DNA of 8,602 nt from Delta-02 sp964513565 (GCA_964513565.1 CAZENE010000068.1:1-8602); one strand, 5' to 3'. Positions 1 through 7,664 are shown, counted from the first letter of the stretch. Numbers and translations are program-made. Notes: generated from the sequence alone by a model not told the origin.

Positions 1-175
1 AACTTTTTAAAAACAGTACACATTGCTTTACTATTACGCGAACCTGTCATAAAACAGCCGGCGCAGCTTATTCGGTTGTCAAAGATCAACAAAGCAACAC
101 TAACAATAGCAGTGCCTTACTAACAACGCGAACACTCCGGGAATAATATGTGTGCTCGGGGTTCGCGCGTGCCGT
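1..175 (-). promoter_or_regulatory. Putative CRISPR leader downstream of cas2
   Basis: This non-coding stretch follows the cas2 stop in the direction of the operon, where type I-C loci usually carry the leader that drives pre-crRNA transcription and marks the site of spacer insertion. It contains the heptamer GTTCGCG (minus strand) at 127-133 and 37-43 and its inverse at 161-167. It also has two copies of TTGTTAGT (minus strand; 119-126 and 99-106) spaced 20 nt apart. A TTGACA hexamer at 77-82 could be a -35 box, but the best -10-like sequence (TTTTAT, 49-54) is about 22 nt away, so the promoter is uncertain. No CRISPR repeat is visible before the window ends, so the first repeat should lie left of position 1. 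The leader role is inferred from position and motifs. Confidence 0.6.
127..167 (-). repeat. Inverted repeat (CGCGAAC / GTTCGCG) just after cas2
   Basis: A perfect 7-bp inverted repeat, CGCGAAC at 127-133 and GTTCGCG at 161-167 (plus strand), is extended by further GC pairs if two bulges are allowed, around an AT-rich loop. It lies 9 nt past the cas2 stop codon. As RNA it could form a hairpin at the 3' end of the cas mRNA. It is not followed by a real T-tract on the minus strand, so it is a poor intrinsic terminator. It could instead be a protein-binding site in the leader. Confidence 0.55.
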
Positions 176-466
176 TCATGCAATCAACGGCCCCTCTTGA
201 TCGATGCCTTGTTTCGCTCCTATATGCTCGACACGGCGACGCCAATTTGATCCCAGATAGTAGAAACGCAGACTGTCCTTTTCCGGATCGATCTCGGTGA
301 TTAGTCTTTGCTTCAAGAACGTCCACTGGGCAGGGTCAACAATACATTCGAACACAGAATATTGAACGCGCTGGCCAAAATCCTGACATGCCTTTGCCAC
401 TCTTCTCAGACGTCGTTCTCCCCCGACATTTTTTGTCTCCACGTCGTAACTGATGAGCACGAACAT
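176..466 (-). CDS. cas2: CRISPR-associated endonuclease Cas2, type I-C
   Basis: Cas2 is the structural dimer at the centre of the Cas1-Cas2 integrase, which inserts new spacers at the leader end of the array. The 96-residue protein has the family's usual length. Its N-terminus is the typical ferredoxin-like first strand with the conserved aspartate (D8, in the motif ISYDV). A second conserved block follows around residues 34-41 (VQYSVFEC), and the C-terminal part holds FYYLG. The ATG at 466 is preceded by GGAGG at 478-482, overlapping the end of cas1, with an 11-nt spacing. The gene is last in the operon, 8 nt after the cas1 stop and directly before the leader, the standard I-C position. No defect is visible. 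Confidence 0.96.
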   Translation of the reverse strand: MFVLISYDVETKNVGGERRLRRVAKACQDFGQRVQYSVFECIVDPAQWTFLKQRLITEIDPEKDSLRFYYLGSNWRRRVEHIGAKQGIDQEGPLIA

Positions 467-474
467 ATGGTTTG

Positions 475-1506
475 CTACCTCCAGATGAACGGCGGATATC
501 CGTCCATATCACCGCGCAGGAATCGCGCCATGAGTTGTGCCTGGATATGAAAAAGCATTCCAATCATTATCTTTTCGCCAAGGAAGGGATGCAGAATCTC
601 TTCCTTCTTTCTCTCTTGATAAGCGACAAGGGCAGTCTTGCGCGTATCGTCCGTCATGGTTACCGCTCCCGATTCCATTTTCCTGAATCCTTTTGGCTGA
701 ACCTTCTGGAGATTGATAAGCGTAAGCACCAGGCGGTCTGCAACATAGGGCCTGAACTCCTCCATGAGGTCGAGGGCAAGCCCAGGTCTTCCGGGCCGGT
801 CCCTGTGAAGAAAACCGACTGCCGGATCGAGCCCTACAGCTTCGAGGGCCGAACGGACATCGTGCATGAGAAGAGTATAAATAAAGGACAGCATACAGTT
901 TACATTATCCAGAGGCGGTCTCCTGTTCCGCTCGCTAAAGTTAAAAGCGTCTTTTTGTGCGACTATTAGTTGGTCAAAAACATTAAAATAAATATGGGCC
1001 GAATCTCCTTCGATTCCTCTAATGACATCAAGGGAACAATCCTGATCAAAGAAATCGAGCTGTCTGGTCAACCGGGTAACAGCTCCTCGCACCTTTTTTT
1101 CATCGATCTTGTCAAAATGATCACGGAGTGCCCGCTGTAATACTGTCCGGCAGTTGGCGACCTTCCCGGTAAGGATGAATTTCGCCACTTCAGCCGAAAA
1201 ATCAAGATCATCTGCCTTGCGGTATTGTTCCCGCCTGAGCAATACGTTGCCGGAAACGGGTCCCTGGACCTTTGCCATAAAACGGCCATGTTCAGTAAGA
1301 AAGCTCACCGCCACATCGTTATCCGCGCAAAATCCCATGAGATAGGGGCTGCAGCTGACATTGCCAAAACACACAATCCCTGACAACGTGTGCACCGGTA
1401 TCCTGAGACGAACTTCCCCATCAACCTTAACAACAACGGTTTCACCTTCTTTGGAAAGGTACGTCCCCTGAGTTGTTACAAATAACGTATTGAGAAATGT
1501 TTTCAT
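475..1506 (-). CDS. cas1: CRISPR-associated integrase Cas1, type I-C
   Basis: Cas1 is the catalytic subunit of the spacer-acquisition complex. It carries out the two transesterifications that join a prespacer to the repeat. The predicted protein is 343 residues, the normal I-C length. Residues 1-90 form the N-terminal beta domain, and the alpha-helical domain carries the metal-binding residues: E166 in GIEGDSA, H234 in GFLHRDRPGRPG, and D246 with E249 in LALDLMEEFRP. The reading frame is open upstream to 1605, but the start at 1506 is preferred. There the protein begins MKTFLNTLFV as in relatives, and the ATG overlaps the cas4 stop as ATGA, indicating translational coupling. In I-C systems Cas1 works with Cas4, encoded immediately upstream. 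It appears intact. Confidence 0.97.
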   Translation of the reverse strand: MKTFLNTLFVTTQGTYLSKEGETVVVKVDGEVRLRIPVHTLSGIVCFGNVSCSPYLMGFCADNDVAVSFLTEHGRFMAKVQGPVSGNVLLRREQYRKADDLDFSAEVAKFILTGKVANCRTVLQRALRDHFDKIDEKKVRGAVTRLTRQLDFFDQDCSLDVIRGIEGDSAHIYFNVFDQLIVAQKDAFNFSERNRRPPLDNVNCMLSFIYTLLMHDVRSALEAVGLDPAVGFLHRDRPGRPGLALDLMEEFRPYVADRLVLTLINLQKVQPKGFRKMESGAVTMTDDTRKTALVAYQERKKEEILHPFLGEKIMIGMLFHIQAQLMARFLRGDMDGYPPFIWR

Positions 1507-2138
1507 GGTTCTTCCGTTATCATGCGTTTTACGTACTTCCTGATAGACGAGTGCTTGCCAACCTCTCTTGGCATGCATTTTTCTATGAGGGAGCAGTTCT
1601 TGCACCGTTTTGTGTATTCGGGCGGCGGTGTTATACCTGAAGCGATCAACTGACGCACCGCATTGGAAGTTTCTTCGGTTTCTTGCCTCAGCTTTTCATC
1701 GAAATCCACATCGAAACGCCGCCGTGTCCTGCCATAAAATAACGCCCCTGCGGGAACTGAAGTGGAAAGCATTTCTTCGAGACACATAGCCTGGGCGCAC
1801 AGTTGGATTGCGTCACAGTGATCATGTTTTGGTTTCCCACGTTTGTATTCCACCGGAAAGGGTTGCCACCGATCTTTATCGATACGATAAAGCTCTACGA
1901 CATCTGCCATCCCAACAAGTCCCAATTGTAATGATCGAAGAAACACCCCGCGTGCCATCCGTACATCTCCACGCGACTCATTCCCTTCGCCATGTACGCG
2001 CTCATGCATGATGCGGCCTTCGGCAGTAAGACGGTTTTCAGACCACACCTGTTCTATATGAATGAGCGCGCACTGACGCGGACAGAAAACGAAGTGTTGG
2101 AGCGCCGAAATAGGCCAAAGCTCATCTTCTTTATACAT
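1503..2138 (-). CDS. cas4: CRISPR-associated Fe-S exonuclease Cas4, type I-C
   Basis: Cas4 trims prespacers and helps select those next to a correct PAM, acting with Cas1 and Cas2. The 211-residue protein has the RecB-like nuclease core: H45 in GRIMHERVHG, D79 in GMADVVE, E97 and K99 in PVEYKRGK, and Q112 in the following QLCAQAMCLEE helix. The iron-sulfur cluster cysteines are present: C19 (with C23) in FCPRQC near the N-terminus, and C179, C182 and C188 in RCKNCSLIEKC near the C-terminus. The gene starts 4 nt after the cas7c stop without a clear Shine-Dalgarno, so translation probably relies on ribosomes finishing cas7c. Its end overlaps the cas1 start as ATGA. It is a stand-alone Cas4, not fused to Cas1. 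Confidence 0.96.
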   Translation of the reverse strand: MYKEDELWPISALQHFVFCPRQCALIHIEQVWSENRLTAEGRIMHERVHGEGNESRGDVRMARGVFLRSLQLGLVGMADVVELYRIDKDRWQPFPVEYKRGKPKHDHCDAIQLCAQAMCLEEMLSTSVPAGALFYGRTRRRFDVDFDEKLRQETEETSNAVRQLIASGITPPPEYTKRCKNCSLIEKCMPREVGKHSSIRKYVKRMITEEP

Positions 2139-2142
2139 TTTT

Positions 2143-3030
2143 CTAAATCAGTTCTTGCATTGTTACGCCAGCAGGCAAATTACCGGTATCAATGCTGATC
2201 ACGTAGTCTGTAAAGGCCCTTGGAGGCTTGGCCTCATCCCCATTTCTTTTGATAGTGACGAGTTCAAAAAGCTTATGGGCAGGCGCGTTACCCAAGGTGC
2301 TGTCATGTTTGAAAACGATCATCTTACGGACATTCATCTTTCCCCGGGCAGCAGAATGGTCATGTTCATACGCGTTCACCAAGGCTTCCCATAAAAGCTT
2401 CAAATCATCTTCAGAGAAACCTGTCTGCTCCGCGAGGTGTGCTGAGATATATCCTTCTGATCGGTAAAGAGCATATGGAACGATATGCTTACGGCCCATA
2501 GTGCGGTTATCGCCGCTCTGCTGTTCCGCTTCCTTTTCGGTCGTCACAGCCATCCGGGTGATGCTGATTTCCATCGGTATGATAGGATCAATACTACGGG
2601 CAAAGTTCATCTGAACAGGTCCTCTGACCTGACCGCAATTCACATCAGTGGCCATCACGGCCCCAAATGTACGAACGTCGTAGAAATTCTCGCACATCCA
2701 CCTGCGGGCTCTTTCCACTTCATCGCCGGTGCCTTTCCTTTTTTTCTCTCCGCCCTTATCTACGACACCCACAGCCTTGTGAGCCCTTTCGTGGGTCTGG
2801 TTGAGGATTGCCTTTTCCCGAACGTAGATCTCGTGCGGGGATTGGTTATGCTTCACGATATCAACATAGTTTCTCACCTTTCTCTTGAGACATACGTCTG
2901 TGACGAGTCCGTAACTCGTTTCAGGATCGATCCGGGGCATATTGCCTGCGTCGGGGTCACCGTTGGGGTTTCCGTTCTCTACATCAAAAAAATAGACAAA
3001 CTCATAACGATTCTTAATGGTCTCACTCAT
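2143..3030 (-). CDS. cas7c: Cascade backbone protein Cas7c (Csd2 family), type I-C
   Basis: Cas7 subunits polymerise along the crRNA spacer to form the backbone of the type I-C Cascade complex. The protein is 295 residues from the ATG at 3030. Residues 15-30 contain the hallmark FDVENGNPNGDPDAGN, followed by MPRIDPET and GLVTDVCLKRKVRNYV, all typical of Csd2/Csh2-type Cas7. A second conserved block with TFGAVMATDVNCGQVRGPVQ lies at about 121-140. A GTG at 3039 in the same frame would add three residues, but the ATG at 3030 is favoured because AAGGAGG at 3040-3046 sits 9 nt upstream of it. The cas8c stop codon (3032-3034) lies just before this ATG. The strong ribosome site fits the need for several copies of Cas7 per complex. 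Confidence 0.96.
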   Translation of the reverse strand: MSETIKNRYEFVYFFDVENGNPNGDPDAGNMPRIDPETSYGLVTDVCLKRKVRNYVDIVKHNQSPHEIYVREKAILNQTHERAHKAVGVVDKGGEKKRKGTGDEVERARRWMCENFYDVRTFGAVMATDVNCGQVRGPVQMNFARSIDPIIPMEISITRMAVTTEKEAEQQSGDNRTMGRKHIVPYALYRSEGYISAHLAEQTGFSEDDLKLLWEALVNAYEHDHSAARGKMNVRKMIVFKHDSTLGNAPAHKLFELVTIKRNGDEAKPPRAFTDYVISIDTGNLPAGVTMQELI

Positions 3031-3031
3031 T

Positions 3032-3394
3032 TTATTCACCCTCCTTCTGGTTTTCTGATTTTATATAAAAGGCCTGGCGCTGATGATAGTATCCGATAGC
3101 GAACATTCCTTGGTCATCGAGGCTGAGGTGGCCGGGAAAGCCATTGATACCCTCCATGACCTCCTCGATCATCTTGTCGGTTCTCCCGCCGTATTCCACT
3201 TTCTGGATGTGGTGCTGTGCAAGCCTTAAGAGCTGGGGGAAGACAACGCTCGGCGTCGCAGATGCAGATCCGTAATAGCGGTCCTTGATGGTGGTGTTCG
3301 CACCCGGTATGGCATCCTTCTGTGCCTTTTCGAGGACGGCAAAGAGCCTCCCCAAGCGGTACGCGATATTTGTCGATTCTCTGTCCAGTGACAC
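3032..3394 (-). CDS. cas11c: Cascade small subunit Cas11c, from an internal start in cas8c
   Basis: Type I-C Cascade contains small subunits made from the 3' end of cas8c by a separate translation start; this is established for the subtype. Here a GTG (codon 450 of cas8c) at 3394 follows AAGGAGGT at 3399-3406 with a 4-nt spacing. It would yield a 120-residue product in the cas8c frame, beginning just before the conserved YRLGRLFAVLEKAQ. The size and position fit known Cas11c. An overlapping ATG one base upstream is out of frame. The next in-frame methionine (in DKMIEEVMEG) is too far downstream for a full small subunit. The ribosome site and location are seen directly; translation from the GTG is inferred. 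Confidence 0.8.
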   Translation of the reverse strand: MSLDRESTNIAYRLGRLFAVLEKAQKDAIPGANTTIKDRYYGSASATPSVVFPQLLRLAQHHIQKVEYGGRTDKMIEEVMEGINGFPGHLSLDDQGMFAIGYYHQRQAFYIKSENQKEGE

Positions 3395-4741
3395 ATTTAC
3401 CTCCTTCGCTGTATTGTGGATACGGTACTTCCTGTTGAGGGACGCCTTGATCATGGCTGCACGGAAATAATTGATTGACTGATCAGCCCTTATGCGGCCG
3501 ATGATCGCTGAAAGCATTCCCTGCGGGTAGGCTCCGCCCGTGAGGACGGACCTCATCAAGGCACCTGCAAGCAGGGGAGGGATGTTATCCGTCTTTCCCT
3601 GCACTGCTGTTTCCCTCAGAAGCTGCCACATCCCGGGAAATTCATGGTCCTTTTTGCCTCGGATGATTGCCAGATCCCTAAAATGTTGTCCGATCTTTCT
3701 GCTGATCTCCCCGACCGTACTCGCATACCAGAACCGCACTGACAGCCTCGAAGCGTTAGGAGAGAGCCCAAGGATAAAGAACTGGACATCCGGATCCCCT
3801 ATACCCTGGGGTTGTTTGCCGTCGCGCACTGCCTCGAGGAATAGCCTTACTTCCGATATGTCCGCTGTATCGTCGCGGGGATCGAGTATGATGCCCATGA
3901 AGCCCTCGATCGGCGAGGCTCGCTCAGCCCAGAAGACGGTCGTCGCATCTCCTATGCGTATCTTCTGGAGGCTCTGAAAACCGAGCAGATGGTTCAACGC
4001 CGTCGTGTAACCAAATGCAGCGCTTTCGCAGATCGGGGCATTGAAATTCTGTTTCTTGCCGTACGAAACAAACGCGTCTAGGTTAAAGGACACGATGCCA
4101 GCTCCGGATGATTGCGCCCCTAGGACTCCTTTTATTGCCGGATGCAGTCTCGCTATCGTTGATTCCTGTCCGGTCACAAGACAGGTGGCGACTGTTCCCG
4201 GTCCTTCTTCAGACAGCCTTCTTCGCCATGCGTTCCTCACAGCAGGATGGTCGTGAATAAATGCCAATTCGCCATCCAGCTGAAAGAAAACATTTGCGCC
4301 TGCCACTTCATCCCAGTGTTTCAGCGACGGCGCGTCTTCGGGGTTCCACGAATCAATAAAGCGTAGGACCGCGACCATCCCCGGGTCATCGAGGACATCA
4401 CCCATGTCATGGTGCAGTGTCTTGAATGACTCGAAACACCGCAGAGCCCGTCCCTCCTTGCCCTTTGCATCTCGCCCGAGGACATATGCCGTGTTGTCCC
4501 ACATGAAGTTCGGCTCGATACCCACGGAGCGTTTCTTTCCGAGAACAGGCACGACAAACAATCCGGGCACTGGTTTGTTCTTCACCTTTTCCCTGATGTC
4601 TTTTACTTGGAGGAGCTTCCCTTTCTTGTCGAGAACAAGCGCGAAATGAATCTTCTCTCTGCCAAAACCCAACAGAGGGATGCCGGTCTCCGGGTCATCC
4701 GCCAGCCGATCATAATACTGTTTAAGGGCCTGCAAGATCAT
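3032..4741 (-). CDS. cas8c: Cascade large subunit Cas8c (Csd1 family), type I-C
   Basis: Cas8c is the large subunit of I-C Cascade. It recognises the PAM, opens the target duplex and recruits Cas3. The protein is 569 residues, within the usual Csd1 range. It begins with the characteristic MILQALKQYYDRL, has a GFGREKIHFALVLDKKGKL block at about 25-43, and the conserved GIEPNFMWDNTAYVLG at 74-89. The C-terminal third is helical with YRLGRLFAVLEKAQ at about 461-474, the region corresponding to the small subunit. The start ATG overlaps the cas5c stop as ATGA (4738-4741), with AAGGGGGT a few bases upstream. The gene also encodes Cas11c from an internal start (listed separately). No frameshift or truncation is seen. 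Confidence 0.96.
   Translation of the reverse strand: MILQALKQYYDRLADDPETGIPLLGFGREKIHFALVLDKKGKLLQVKDIREKVKNKPVPGLFVVPVLGKKRSVGIEPNFMWDNTAYVLGRDAKGKEGRALRCFESFKTLHHDMGDVLDDPGMVAVLRFIDSWNPEDAPSLKHWDEVAGANVFFQLDGELAFIHDHPAVRNAWRRRLSEEGPGTVATCLVTGQESTIARLHPAIKGVLGAQSSGAGIVSFNLDAFVSYGKKQNFNAPICESAAFGYTTALNHLLGFQSLQKIRIGDATTVFWAERASPIEGFMGIILDPRDDTADISEVRLFLEAVRDGKQPQGIGDPDVQFFILGLSPNASRLSVRFWYASTVGEISRKIGQHFRDLAIIRGKKDHEFPGMWQLLRETAVQGKTDNIPPLLAGALMRSVLTGGAYPQGMLSAIIGRIRADQSINYFRAAMIKASLNRKYRIHNTAKEVNVSLDRESTNIAYRLGRLFAVLEKAQKDAIPGANTTIKDRYYGSASATPSVVFPQLLRLAQHHIQKVEYGGRTDKMIEEVMEGINGFPGHLSLDDQGMFAIGYYHQRQAFYIKSENQKEGE
3040..3046 (-). promoter_or_regulatory. Shine-Dalgarno that sets the cas7c start
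   Basis: AAGGAGG on the minus strand, within the last codons of cas8c, sits 9 nt before the ATG at 3030. It favours that ATG over the in-frame GTG at 3039, which overlaps the site's edge and would have no spacer. Confidence 0.75.
3399..3406 (-). promoter_or_regulatory. Internal Shine-Dalgarno for Cas11c
   Basis: AAGGAGGT on the minus strand, inside the cas8c coding region, is close to a perfect anti-16S match. It is followed after AAAT by an in-frame GTG. Its codons spell Lys-Glu-Val, so the site is compatible with the Cas8c protein while serving as a second ribosome entry point. Confidence 0.75.
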
Positions 4742-5388
4742 GCCTTTACCCCCTTCTCGCGCAGGGGAGGTATTTCGATAGTGCCGTTGCGCATGACGGC
4801 CCTGAAGAACCTCGCCTCCATGTTGTTTTCAAAATCAATGTCGTGTAGCATCCATCCCAGATCTTTCTCGCCCGCGTGCGCCGAGGCGGGAAGCGTATAC
4901 ACGGACACGAAGCCGGCGGGGAACTCCCGGCATCCAAGATATGGATGATGAAAACACTGGCCCTTTAATGCTCGCCGGTGAAAGACCTCCTTATGCTTTG
5001 CGGGGTTGTTATCCTCCAGGTGTTTGATCTGAAAATGGGCATCGATAACATAGGAAACGTCACGCAGGACCATAGCTGCGCGCTGCTGTCGGTCTTCTTC
5101 AATGAAAGTCTCGACGGGAGAGCACCCGTCGCCCATGGCCTTCTTGATGGTACCCATGGCCAGCCTGTTTCCGAGCTCATTGCGCCGGACATTGTCGAAT
5201 CGTATTGGGTTGATGACATGGATTCTGTCGATTACCCATTGGATTGAGGGCTTCCAGTAAATCGCCTCCAGGATGCCCCGGGCAGCAGACGGTGTCATGA
5301 CATCATAGCTTACCCTCTCCACCTTCATCTCGGGACGCGTGAAGCACGCATAGTCGCCCCAGACTTTCAACCGAATGCCATATGACAT
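4738..5388 (-). CDS. cas5c: Cas5c (Cas5d), crRNA-processing endoribonuclease and Cascade subunit, type I-C
   Basis: In type I-C systems Cas5 replaces Cas6: it cleaves pre-crRNA within the repeat and stays bound to the 5' handle in Cascade. The protein is 216 residues from the ATG at 5388. It starts MSYGIRLKVWGDYACFTRPE, typical of the family, and has MTPSAARGILEAIYWKP at about 31-47. Compared from memory with the Bacillus halodurans enzyme (Y46, K116, H117), the catalytic residues appear to be Y44 (in AIYWKP) and K131/H132 (in AKHKEVFHRR), so it should be active. GQCFHHPYLGCREF follows at 143-156. The frame is open to 5430, but the ATG at 5388 has AAAGGAGGT (5397-5405) at an ideal 8-nt spacing, whereas the upstream ATG has none at usable distance. 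The stop overlaps cas8c. Confidence 0.96.
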   Translation of the reverse strand: MSYGIRLKVWGDYACFTRPEMKVERVSYDVMTPSAARGILEAIYWKPSIQWVIDRIHVINPIRFDNVRRNELGNRLAMGTIKKAMGDGCSPVETFIEEDRQQRAAMVLRDVSYVIDAHFQIKHLEDNNPAKHKEVFHRRALKGQCFHHPYLGCREFPAGFVSVYTLPASAHAGEKDLGWMLHDIDFENNMEARFFRAVMRNGTIEIPPLREKGVKA

Positions 5389-5396
5389 AAAAACGC

Positions 5397-5405
5397 ACCT
5401 CCTTT
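5397..5405 (-). promoter_or_regulatory. Strong Shine-Dalgarno for cas5c
   Basis: AAAGGAGGT on the minus strand lies 8 nt before the cas5c ATG at 5388, in the 55-nt gap after cas3. It decides the cas5c start and gives Cascade translation an entry point independent of cas3. I see no clear promoter or terminator hairpin in this gap (5389-5443). Confidence 0.8.
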
Positions 5406-5443
5406 CTTCTGTGTTTTTCATTCCTCTCAAGATCGAAGCAGCG

Positions 5444-7642
5444 CTATATTATCAGAGCCTCTGCCTCATGGAAGACGGGGTCCTTAGGGCAAAGTCCCAA
5501 ATCGTCTTGATAGATATCCCTGTTTGTCAGCATGTTATACCCGTCACGGATTGATGTGGCATCTCCCGTCCTCAAAAATCCGTCGAGCATGGCCCTGGGT
5601 ATCTGGACCGTGAAGCGCTGGGCCTTCCGTGACGCATAGGCGGGATTATCTCCATACCGAATTTCATCGATCACTTTTTGGGCATCTTTGTTCCAGGGGA
5701 TGATAAGCGACTCTTGCCAGCTTTCCTTGATAAACGTGAACTTCTCTTTGACCTGTCTGAACGGGAAGTCACCGTGAGACGCCCTTTCTGCCAGGTCGTC
5801 AAGGATATGGTATTCATCGAGTTTGTCCCCTTTTAGCCAGTACAGGGTCCGGAAGTATTCCTCGACCGTCTGCAGTGCGAGCGGGTCATCGTGATGGCGC
5901 ATCACCTCCTCTGCCGCTTGAGCGGTCTGGCGGAAGTATCCCGGCGGCAGGCCATCCTCAGGCTCAAACACATACGCCTTGCCATTTTGTGCAAGTCGTC
6001 CCTCACGATTGCATCGACCGGTTACCTGGGCAATCGAGTCGATACCGGCAATTGACCGATAGACAACGGGGAAATCAATGTCAACGCCAGCTTCGATAAG
6101 TTGTGTGCTTATTAGCCGGCAGGGTCTGCCATTCCTGAGCACCTCCTTGACAATCTTGATCACCTCGGTCCGATGAGCCGGACACATGAGAGCGGTCAGG
6201 TGATAACTGCCCTCAATGCCGTCCAGTTGTTCATAAAGTTTTCGGGCGTGACGGCGTGTATTAACTACACAGAGAACCTGATCGTGGTTCCGGAGACGCC
6301 TTCCGAGTTCATCGTCTTTCACGACGCCAAGAAACCGGACATCCACTTTCTTGAATGCTGCATACAGTTCCGGCGGATTAGGGATGATCTCATGGACGTT
6401 GTTGAGCCCTTCCTTAAATTGACTTGATCCCGAGAGGGCCGGTTGCGTCGCCGTGCACATGACAATCGTTGCACCGTATGAAGCGGTCAACTCTTTCAAA
6501 GCTTCAAGGCAGGGCCGTAGCAGGGGCAACGGGAGCATCTGGACCTCGTCCAAGATGATGACACTTTTAGCAATGTTGTGGATTTTTCTGCATTGAGAAG
6601 ATCGATTGCCAAAAAGAGATTCAAAGAACTGAACATTCGTTGTCACAACTAGGGGTGCATCCCAGTTCTCGGAAGACAGGCGCGATCGGTAGTCTTCTTC
6701 CTTGGGCTCAAAATTGGAATGATGTTCAAGAACGGCACTTTCCCCCAGGATTTGCCGGAAGATCTCGGCATTTTGTTCAATAATGCTCGTATATGGGATC
6801 ACGTAGATGATCCGGTCAAGGCCATGTTTAATGGCGTGTTTCAGGGCAAACGACAGGGATGATAGTGTCTTGCCTCCTCCTGTCGGAACGGTTAACGAAT
6901 ATAAGCCTGGTGGTAAACCTGCTGCTTCAACGCAATATTGGAATATTGAGGCGCGCCGACTGTTTATAAACGAGGCGAAAGAGTTACTGACCAATCTCTT
7001 CATGTAGAGTGCAAGCTTTTCCTCCATGACCGAAAGATCCGGGTAACCCTGACGCCATGAGGCCTTAACTGGATCCATGAAACGTTCGGTGTCAAGGAAA
7101 TCGGCATCGGTAAGACATGAATAGAGCATCCTTATGAAGAACGACAGCTGGAAGCCGAACCTTCTCCGGTCCAGATCGAACGGTAATGTCAGCGGTATAT
7201 CTTTGTTCAGCAACTCCCTGGGGGAGGCGGTATATTCCGGCACATCCTTGCCCAATCTCGCAGAAAGACACGATGATTCATTATTCTTTCCATCAGGTAG
7301 ACCGGCATGGTGTCCTGCGATGGTATAGGCTATTATTCTACCTTCATCCTTCAGTCTGTTGCAGGCGTGCTGGGCTCCAGCGGTTGAATGATCCGGGCGA
7401 CTGCCTTTGCGTTCAATATGGGCATCTGGGTCGTCAAGGGATATTAGCCTTTTTTGAAATTCAAAGGAGTACTTCCCCAGATCATGCCACAAACCTGCAA
7501 GGTATGCCCAGTTGCCGCTGGAAAAACGATCACCAAAGGATTGGGCCTTCTCCGCCACATTCCTGAGATGGACTTCAAGTTCTTGCCAGTTTTCGGGCGG
7601 CTCCGTTTCTTTTGAATGAGCGTAAAATGTAGGCATTTTCAT
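5444..7642 (-). CDS. cas3: Cas3 nuclease-helicase (HD + SF2 helicase), type I-C
   Basis: Cas3 is recruited to Cascade-bound DNA, unwinds it and degrades it. The 732-residue protein has an N-terminal HD nuclease domain: H25, H53/D54 in GLWHDLGKYS, H85 in RPDHSTAGAQ, and H111/H112 in AGHHAGLPDG. The helicase follows: Walker A TVPTGGGKT at 251-259, DEVQ box at 365-368 in VIILDEVQMLP, motif III-like CTATQPAL at about 396-403, motif V STQLIEAGVDIDF at 512-524, and motif VI QVTGRCNREGR at 539-549. The C-terminal accessory region is present to residue 732. The ATG at 7642 has no clear Shine-Dalgarno; an ATG two codons later (7636) is an alternative. It is first in the operon, with a likely promoter just upstream. 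All main motifs are intact. Confidence 0.97.
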   Translation of the reverse strand: MKMPTFYAHSKETEPPENWQELEVHLRNVAEKAQSFGDRFSSGNWAYLAGLWHDLGKYSFEFQKRLISLDDPDAHIERKGSRPDHSTAGAQHACNRLKDEGRIIAYTIAGHHAGLPDGKNNESSCLSARLGKDVPEYTASPRELLNKDIPLTLPFDLDRRRFGFQLSFFIRMLYSCLTDADFLDTERFMDPVKASWRQGYPDLSVMEEKLALYMKRLVSNSFASFINSRRASIFQYCVEAAGLPPGLYSLTVPTGGGKTLSSLSFALKHAIKHGLDRIIYVIPYTSIIEQNAEIFRQILGESAVLEHHSNFEPKEEDYRSRLSSENWDAPLVVTTNVQFFESLFGNRSSQCRKIHNIAKSVIILDEVQMLPLPLLRPCLEALKELTASYGATIVMCTATQPALSGSSQFKEGLNNVHEIIPNPPELYAAFKKVDVRFLGVVKDDELGRRLRNHDQVLCVVNTRRHARKLYEQLDGIEGSYHLTALMCPAHRTEVIKIVKEVLRNGRPCRLISTQLIEAGVDIDFPVVYRSIAGIDSIAQVTGRCNREGRLAQNGKAYVFEPEDGLPPGYFRQTAQAAEEVMRHHDDPLALQTVEEYFRTLYWLKGDKLDEYHILDDLAERASHGDFPFRQVKEKFTFIKESWQESLIIPWNKDAQKVIDEIRYGDNPAYASRKAQRFTVQIPRAMLDGFLRTGDATSIRDGYNMLTNRDIYQDDLGLCPKDPVFHEAEALII

Positions 7643-7664
7643 TTTTCACATACGGCTGTCACCC

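Noticed and set aside
1..175. CRISPR repeat array within the window
   Set aside because: No unit of about 30-37 nt recurs with regular spacing. The related motifs at 21-43 and 110-133 are imperfect, 90 nt apart, and unlike I-C repeats with their GC-rich stem and ATTGAAAC-type end.
472..969. Plus-strand open frame of 165 codons opposite cas1
   Set aside because: It is antisense to the Cas1 catalytic region and shows no independent protein motif.
1507..1605. Longer Cas1 starting at 1605
   Set aside because: The extra 33 residues overlap cas4 entirely and do not resemble Cas1; the ATGA-coupled start at 1506 gives the normal 343-residue protein.
2485..3099. Plus-strand open frame of 204 codons opposite cas7c
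   Set aside because: It is antisense to a clearly conserved Cas7c sequence, with low-complexity, unconvincing protein content and no ribosome site of note.
176..7642. A novel or hybrid CRISPR system
   Set aside because: Gene content, order and motifs match ordinary type I-C throughout. No extra gene, fusion or missing catalytic motif was found.
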